A DNA stretch of 48,684 nt from Leptolyngbyaceae cyanobacterium T60_A2020_046. Its GTDB lineage: Bacteria; Cyanobacteriota; Cyanobacteriia; Phormidesmidales; Phormidesmidaceae. The position numbers and the translations under genes were made by a program. Of this stretch, positions 44,782-48,684 are shown one piece after another. How positions within the stretch are numbered: position 1 is the stretch's first letter; each line of letters begins with the position of its first letter. The notes below the pieces were generated by a model, which was not told the DNA's origin, did no database searches, and saw nothing but the letters and a program-made list of their open reading frames with translations. The DNA is taken from the NCBI GenBank assembly GCA_015272155.1, contig JACYME010000074.1, forward strand, positions 1 through 48,684, given 5' to 3'.

Positions 44782-46629
44782 CTACGGCGCGATCTCTGCG
44801 GGGCGTTGAAATGAGGTGGCATAGGGGCCTAGTGCCTGCGCGAGGGGCGCTAAAAATGCTTCATAGCGTCGCCATTTTCCAACCGAAGAGGTATAAATTG
44901 GCTCGCGGACTTGCTCAACACTAGCTGTTTTGACCTTGCGCTGATTTTGATGGAAGTTCAAACAGTCCTCATGCCACTCTAGCCCGACGAACTCGATGAT
45001 TTTTCGACTCATCGCTTCAGGATCTTGCACGGTTTCTTCATACTGAACATCCAAGATTGGCATGGGTAAAACCTTGTGCCAATGGGCCATGAGTTCTTCG
45101 TAATGTCGATAATAGTGACCCAAATCTTCTAGCTTTCGAGTGTAGCTAATCACCTGGGTAAAGCGTTGAGTATAGCAAGATAGGCAGCTATCCATTGGGT
45201 CGCGCCGACAGTGAATCAATTTTGCTTTGGGCATGAGCAACGCCACAAGCCCGAGGGACAAAAAGTTGCCCGGCATTTTATCGGTAATTCTGAGCAGGGA
45301 TTGATTTTCCCTTGGGGTGTAGTCACGCTCTGCAAGGGTACGAATTTCCTCAAGATATCGCTCACCTAACAGGCAAGACTGCACTGGGTCAAGGTAGGTC
45401 AGGCATGCAGGATATCCGCCATGCTGTTGGAGTGTTTGTGCGGTGACTTGTAAAGTTTGTGCCAGAAACTTCAGTTCCCCAGCGCCAAAAACCTGTGGAT
45501 GGCTGGATAGGATTTGCTCAACTAGGGTTGTGCCAGATCGAGGCATCCCAAAGATGAAAACGGGGAGATCGGACTCACAGCCCATGTGGGGACGTGAGGC
45601 GAAGAAATCCTGAGTAAAAAAGGACTGGAAAACCTCAACTAACTTTTCTTGATTGTCTGGGTTGTAGGGTGCGACACGATGGTCAATGTCATTCCCTGTT
45701 TGATAATGATGGAATGCTTTTTCGTAGTTTTTCTGGCATTCGTAATATTTGGCTAAGGTGAAGTGCAGGGAAATGCGATCGCCCTCGCGCAGGTTTGGAT
45801 CTTCAAAAAGCGCTTCAAGTTCTCGAGCAGTTTCGGGGCTGATGTCCTTTGCCAGACTTTTGGCCGAGCGATTGAAATAGGCCGATACGTGACGCGGATC
45901 GTGTTTTGCCGCTTCCCGCAGGTGGGCCTCGGCATCTTCAATGAACCCAAGGCTCCGCATCAAGTTTGCGTAGTTGTTATGAACTGCCGCATCTTCAGGC
46001 TTTTCGCGGAGGAGTTCCTGGTAAATTTGGCAGGCTTCCTGGGTTTGACCAACTTGTTCGAGTGCATTGGCAAGACTAAACCGAGCCTCGTAGTAGCCGG
46101 GTTGTAGCGCGATCGCTTTTCGCAGGAGAGGAATGGCTTCCTTGGCTTGTTCGACTGCGGTCAACATTACCCCAAGATAGTGATAGGCCGGGGCAAAATT
46201 AGGATGCAGCTTGATCAAAAACTGAAATCGATTTCTCGCTAGGGTATGGCGTTCTTGCTCGGCCAAGATATTTGCGAGGCCGAGGTGCGCCTTGGGAAAA
46301 TAGGGATCCAGGAGCAGCGCATTTTGAAAGGCTTGAATCGCGGCCTCAAGGTCTCCTTTACGCCGCAAGGCTTCTCCCAAATTCCCGTAAAGATTTGGAT
46401 TGTCGCTCAGGGTTTTGCTGGCGGCCTGAAAACGCGCGATCGCCTGATCATAGCGACGACGCATGTAATCGATGAGCCCCTGAGCATGGAGCAAAACTGG
46501 ATCATCGGCGCTGTCTTTTTCAAGTTGCGTGCAAATTTCCTCAGCCTCATCAAGTCGCTCTGCGGCAATGAGTCGAGTCACATGATGTAGGCGAGGATCT
46601 AGGTTTAATGGAGGCTGAGGCGTTGACAT
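44782..46629 (-). CDS. TPR-sulfotransferase fusion protein
   Basis: A 615-residue protein. Residues 1-290 form about seven TPR units (NLYGNLGEALRRKGDLEAAI, KAHLGLANILAEQERHTLAR, AYHYLGVMLTAVEQAKEAIP). The C-terminal half is a PAPS-dependent sulfotransferase: the 5'-phosphosulfate loop is FGMPRSGTTLVEQIL (about 350-364), the 3'-phosphate motif is CRRDPMDSCLSCY, and there is a late SSVGKWRRYE segment. This architecture is shared with bacterial proteins related to tyrosylprotein or glycan sulfotransferases; the acceptor is unknown. The neighbouring RTX-like protein, 211 bases upstream on the same strand, is a possible substrate. Confidence 0.87.
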   Translation of the reverse strand: MSTPQPPLNLDPRLHHVTRLIAAERLDEAEEICTQLEKDSADDPVLLHAQGLIDYMRRRYDQAIARFQAASKTLSDNPNLYGNLGEALRRKGDLEAAIQAFQNALLLDPYFPKAHLGLANILAEQERHTLARNRFQFLIKLHPNFAPAYHYLGVMLTAVEQAKEAIPLLRKAIALQPGYYEARFSLANALEQVGQTQEACQIYQELLREKPEDAAVHNNYANLMRSLGFIEDAEAHLREAAKHDPRHVSAYFNRSAKSLAKDISPETARELEALFEDPNLREGDRISLHFTLAKYYECQKNYEKAFHHYQTGNDIDHRVAPYNPDNQEKLVEVFQSFFTQDFFASRPHMGCESDLPVFIFGMPRSGTTLVEQILSSHPQVFGAGELKFLAQTLQVTAQTLQQHGGYPACLTYLDPVQSCLLGERYLEEIRTLAERDYTPRENQSLLRITDKMPGNFLSLGLVALLMPKAKLIHCRRDPMDSCLSCYTQRFTQVISYTRKLEDLGHYYRHYEELMAHWHKVLPMPILDVQYEETVQDPEAMSRKIIEFVGLEWHEDCLNFHQNQRKVKTASVEQVREPIYTSSVGKWRRYEAFLAPLAQALGPYATSFQRPAEIAP

Positions 46630-46731
46630 GGGGCGAAAAAGCTTGGGATAAGGTCGTGAACTCGAAACGGGTTAACCTTTTTAGGGATTAGCGTAAAAGT
46701 CAGGACGTGATCGAGATGACTTTCTGCTAAA

Positions 46732-46776
46732 AATCTTCAGGCTTACGTGACAGAGGTTTACGCAAGCCTGAAGATT
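46732..46776. repeat. 13-bp perfect inverted repeat
   Basis: AATCTTCAGGCTT (46732-46744) and AAGCCTGAAGATT (46764-46776) pair perfectly around a 19-base loop. The hairpin lies between the RTX-like gene stop and the TPR-sulfotransferase start. Read on the minus strand it is followed by TTTAGC, a weak T-run, so it may terminate the RTX-like transcript. Confidence 0.55.
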
Positions 46777-46783
46777 GGCTTGG

Positions 46784-46818
46784 GCATCAAGTCTCATCTC
46801 CATCATGGGACTTGATGC
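46784..46818. terminator. 10-bp inverted repeat after the RTX-like gene
   Basis: GCATCAAGTC (46784-46793) and GACTTGATGC (46809-46818) pair perfectly with a 15-base loop, 22 bases past the RTX-like stop on the minus strand. No T-run follows. Together with the hairpin at 46732-46776 it makes a double-hairpin end for that gene. Confidence 0.45.
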
Positions 46819-46840
46819 TAACTATCTTTGTACTTTGTGG

Positions 46841-48007
46841 CTAAGTAAAGGAAATATTTTCGGCAGTGAGCCCTGGTGCGCCAACCAGTGTCGCAACTAA
46901 GGAACGTCCGCCTTTCCGACTGCCATTGGCATCATAGAAAAGCTTGCCACTGGAATCGTCATAGATCCAGAAATCATCTCGATCAAGTGCCTTGCTGCCG
47001 ATGACAAAACTTGCAGTATCCAAGGCTCCACTAAGTGTTTCACCTTTGAACGTGCTCGCATCAAACTGGATATTAAACCCTGGCAGCATATCATTTGTGA
47101 CGCCGCGAATGGTGTCTCCAAATTCTGATTTGCTGTTGTAAAGCAAATTGATTTCGTTGGCGCTGGTGCCAGTGAAAACCCCCTGAACATCTAATTCAAT
47201 GGTGTCTCTGCCTGCGCCGCCGCGAATGTTGAGCGTGTTATTGGTGACGTTGCTTGTGCTTGTTCCACGCATTGTCACACTAATCAGATCATTGCCACCA
47301 CCACCCGTGATGTTTAGGACGTTATCGTAAACATCACTGCCTTCTGCGGCCAATAGGCTCAGGACGATGGTGTCGCTGCCAGCGCCACCGTCAATGCTGA
47401 CGGTGTTGCTCCCTACGCTCTCAGTGCTACTAATTAATTGCACGATGATTGTGTCATTCCCTAGCCCGCCAAGAACGTCTATGGTGTTGCTGGTGACACC
47501 ATCTTCTCCGCTCAGATCAATGCTGATGAAATCATTTCCATCTCCTCCATCGACGGAGACAGTATTAGAAGACACTTGGCTGTAGGGTGATGCGAGTTTG
47601 ACGAATACAATATCGTTGCCTGACCCTCCGGCAATGCTAATGTTATTGCTGTTAACGTACGATTCTGACGCGAAGAGAATCGAAATTGTATCGTTTCCGC
47701 TGCCTCCGTCTACGATAATGGTGTTTGTGGAGATTGAGCTTGAGCTCGCTAATGAAATGTCAATGATGTCATTTCCCCCACCTCCGAGGACATCAAAAGA
47801 ATTATTCTCAATTCCATCCTCTACACGGAGTGCTAGGGAAATGACATCACTCCCGCCGCCTGCATTAACCGAGATATTGTTACTACTGATGGTGCTATTT
47901 GAAACGAGCTCAAGAATGAGGGTATCGGCTCCTCTGCTGCTACTGAAGCTAAAGTTTTCATTGCTAATGCTGGAATTTTCGACACGTGTTTGCTTCTCAA
48001 AAACCAT
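46841..48007 (-). CDS. RTX-like calcium-binding repeat protein with 26-28-residue repeats
   Basis: A 388-residue protein built of about ten repeats of 26-28 residues with the pattern SNTIxVxGGxGNDxIxIxL followed by a Ser/Glu-rich turn (residues 17-285). Each unit has one GGxGxD half-site of the RTX (calcium-binding) kind, not the usual tandem nonapeptides. The C-terminal part (about 330-388; DRDDFWIYDDSSGKLFYDAN, then RSLVATLVGAPGL) resembles the closing domain of secreted RTX and serralysin-type proteins. There is no signal peptide, as usual for type I secretion, and no transporter gene is in view. AGGAGAA lies 8 bases before the ATG. The gene is relatively AT-rich and I noticed no HIP1 octamer in it. 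Confidence 0.8.
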   Translation of the reverse strand: MVFEKQTRVENSSISNENFSFSSSRGADTLILELVSNSTISSNNISVNAGGGSDVISLALRVEDGIENNSFDVLGGGGNDIIDISLASSSSISTNTIIVDGGSGNDTISILFASESYVNSNNISIAGGSGNDIVFVKLASPYSQVSSNTVSVDGGDGNDFISIDLSGEDGVTSNTIDVLGGLGNDTIIVQLISSTESVGSNTVSIDGGAGSDTIVLSLLAAEGSDVYDNVLNITGGGGNDLISVTMRGTSTSNVTNNTLNIRGGAGRDTIELDVQGVFTGTSANEINLLYNSKSEFGDTIRGVTNDMLPGFNIQFDASTFKGETLSGALDTASFVIGSKALDRDDFWIYDDSSGKLFYDANGSRKGGRSLVATLVGAPGLTAENISFT

Positions 48008-48630
48008 GAGGTTCTCCTAGGTTGAGTTGAGTTACTCGGTGTTCCTAGCGCAGCATTTTTTCTCACGTCAATGGCGATAGGGTGACGTGGGCAAGCGGCG
48101 AATCTCTTCGATGCCTGAAAAGTCAAGGGAGATCGGTAGGAATGCCGAGTGGTGTGAATACGCAGCGATCGCTGATGTGGCGAAAGATACTGCGCTAGTT
48201 GATATTACTCAGATCTCGCTTGAAATCCGCAACTTTGGATGGGAATTAAACATTAACTTTTGCGATGATCTCGGTAGCCTTCTGAAGATTTTTGTGAGCT
48301 AAATTTTACTTTCTTCCGAAGAAAACTGATCTTTTTAGAGGTGGCATACAGGCTGCAAAAATGAGGTTCAATAACTTAAAAAATATTTTTGTTAAGTTGT
48401 GTTGCGTTTCTGGTTTTCTTCTGGAGTTTATGCATGATTGCTGAGCTGGGTTGGCGTGGGGAGCGATCGCGGCGTCCCAATAAAGTCGATCATGGATTCC
48501 GAAGAAATACAGGGAACTGAGGCGCGCTATCGGGGCATCCTAGCCCGCATAACGCTGTATTTTTGGGCGTGATCTTGTTGCAGTTCGCATCATTTGCAGC
48601 ATGATGCCCCACGATTAGGAGGAATGGGTT
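48008..48630. other. 623-bp intergenic region, no firm gene
   Basis: This gap divides the RTX-like gene (minus) from the gene starting at 48631 (plus). A plus-strand frame at 48087-48302 (63-71 codons, ending NFGWELNINFCDDLGSLLKI then FVS) and a 27-codon hydrophobic frame at 48361-48444 exist, but neither has a Shine-Dalgarno or a recognised family. The 48300-48420 part is AT-rich and may hold a promoter. Confidence 0.4.
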
Positions 48631-48684
48631 ATGGCTCAGTTTTCTGCCCAGGGATTTTTGCCGGAGTTGAAGGTGTGGCAACGT
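48631..48684 (+). CDS. 5' end of a gene cut by the window edge
   Basis: The ATG at 48631 follows a perfect AGGAGG (48617-48622) with an 8-base spacer and opens 18 codons, MAQFSAQGFLPELKVWQR, to the end of the window. The strong ribosome site makes the start convincing. The fragment is too short to assign a family. Confidence 0.65.
   Translation, partial: MAQFSAQGFLPELKVWQR

Noticed and set aside
48087-48302. 71-codon frame near the right edge
   Set aside because: The C-terminal part looks somewhat protein-like, but there is no Shine-Dalgarno and no known family; left as intergenic.

Overview
The window is a cyanobacterial chromosome segment. The octamer GCGATCGC (HIP1, a repeat typical of many cyanobacterial genomes) recurs throughout, the base composition is GC-rich, and several genes are cyanobacterial hallmarks: a demethylphylloquinone reductase-type NDH-2 (ndbB), a gamma-tocopherol methyltransferase-like protein, the DUF6464, TIGR04376 and 'low-complexity tail' families, and a gas vesicle cluster. 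The organism is therefore a gas-vacuolate (buoyant) cyanobacterium; I cannot name the species.

Layout. 1-2.1 kb: a PEP-CTERM exported protein convergent with a serine-recombinase-family protein whose catalytic arginines look replaced. 2.3-4.4 kb: ndbB, a HAD hydrolase and an unlisted 42-codon single-helix membrane protein. 4.7-6.9 kb: pnp. 7.5-10 kb: a UDP-glucuronate 4-epimerase-like SDR, a DUF4349 lipoprotein and a small conserved protein. 10.3-17.2 kb, minus strand: the rimP-nusA-ylxR-infB-membrane protein operon, preceded by a terminator-like hairpin directly ahead of rimP. 17.3-23.7 kb: a conserved membrane protein, an alpha/beta hydrolase, a YhcG-type (DUF1016) nuclease with two palindromes in front of it, the methyltransferase and ktrB. 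24.3-29.8 kb: the gas vesicle locus, with gvpA, a gvpC-like gene, gvpN and gvpJ on the plus strand and gvpF plus a large unknown gene on the minus strand. 30-35.8 kb: a small acidic lipoprotein, two conserved cyanobacterial proteins, a TPR protein, an XPB-like helicase and a DUF6464 protein. 36-44.7 kb: aspS, rnhA, dnaX, priA, a strong candidate oriC and dnaN. 44.8-48.7 kb: a TPR-sulfotransferase, an RTX-like repeat protein and the first 18 codons of another gene.

How the parts fit. The 490-bp gap between priA and dnaN holds five perfect TTTTCCACA DnaA boxes, two one-mismatch boxes, a run of CTA triplets resembling DnaA-trios and an AT-rich stretch, so I read it as the chromosomal origin. The large expression genes to its left (pnp, infB, nusA, aspS) lie on the minus strand, as expected if forks move leftward from that point, whereas dnaX and priA run toward the origin. 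In the gas vesicle locus, the GvpC-like and GvpN proteins end in the same winged-helix-like domain and overlap by 4 bp. gvpF overlaps the unknown 564-residue gene by 4 bp, which makes that gene a candidate new gas vesicle component. Other gas vesicle genes normally needed (gvpK, gvpG and others) are not in the window and must lie elsewhere if the system works.
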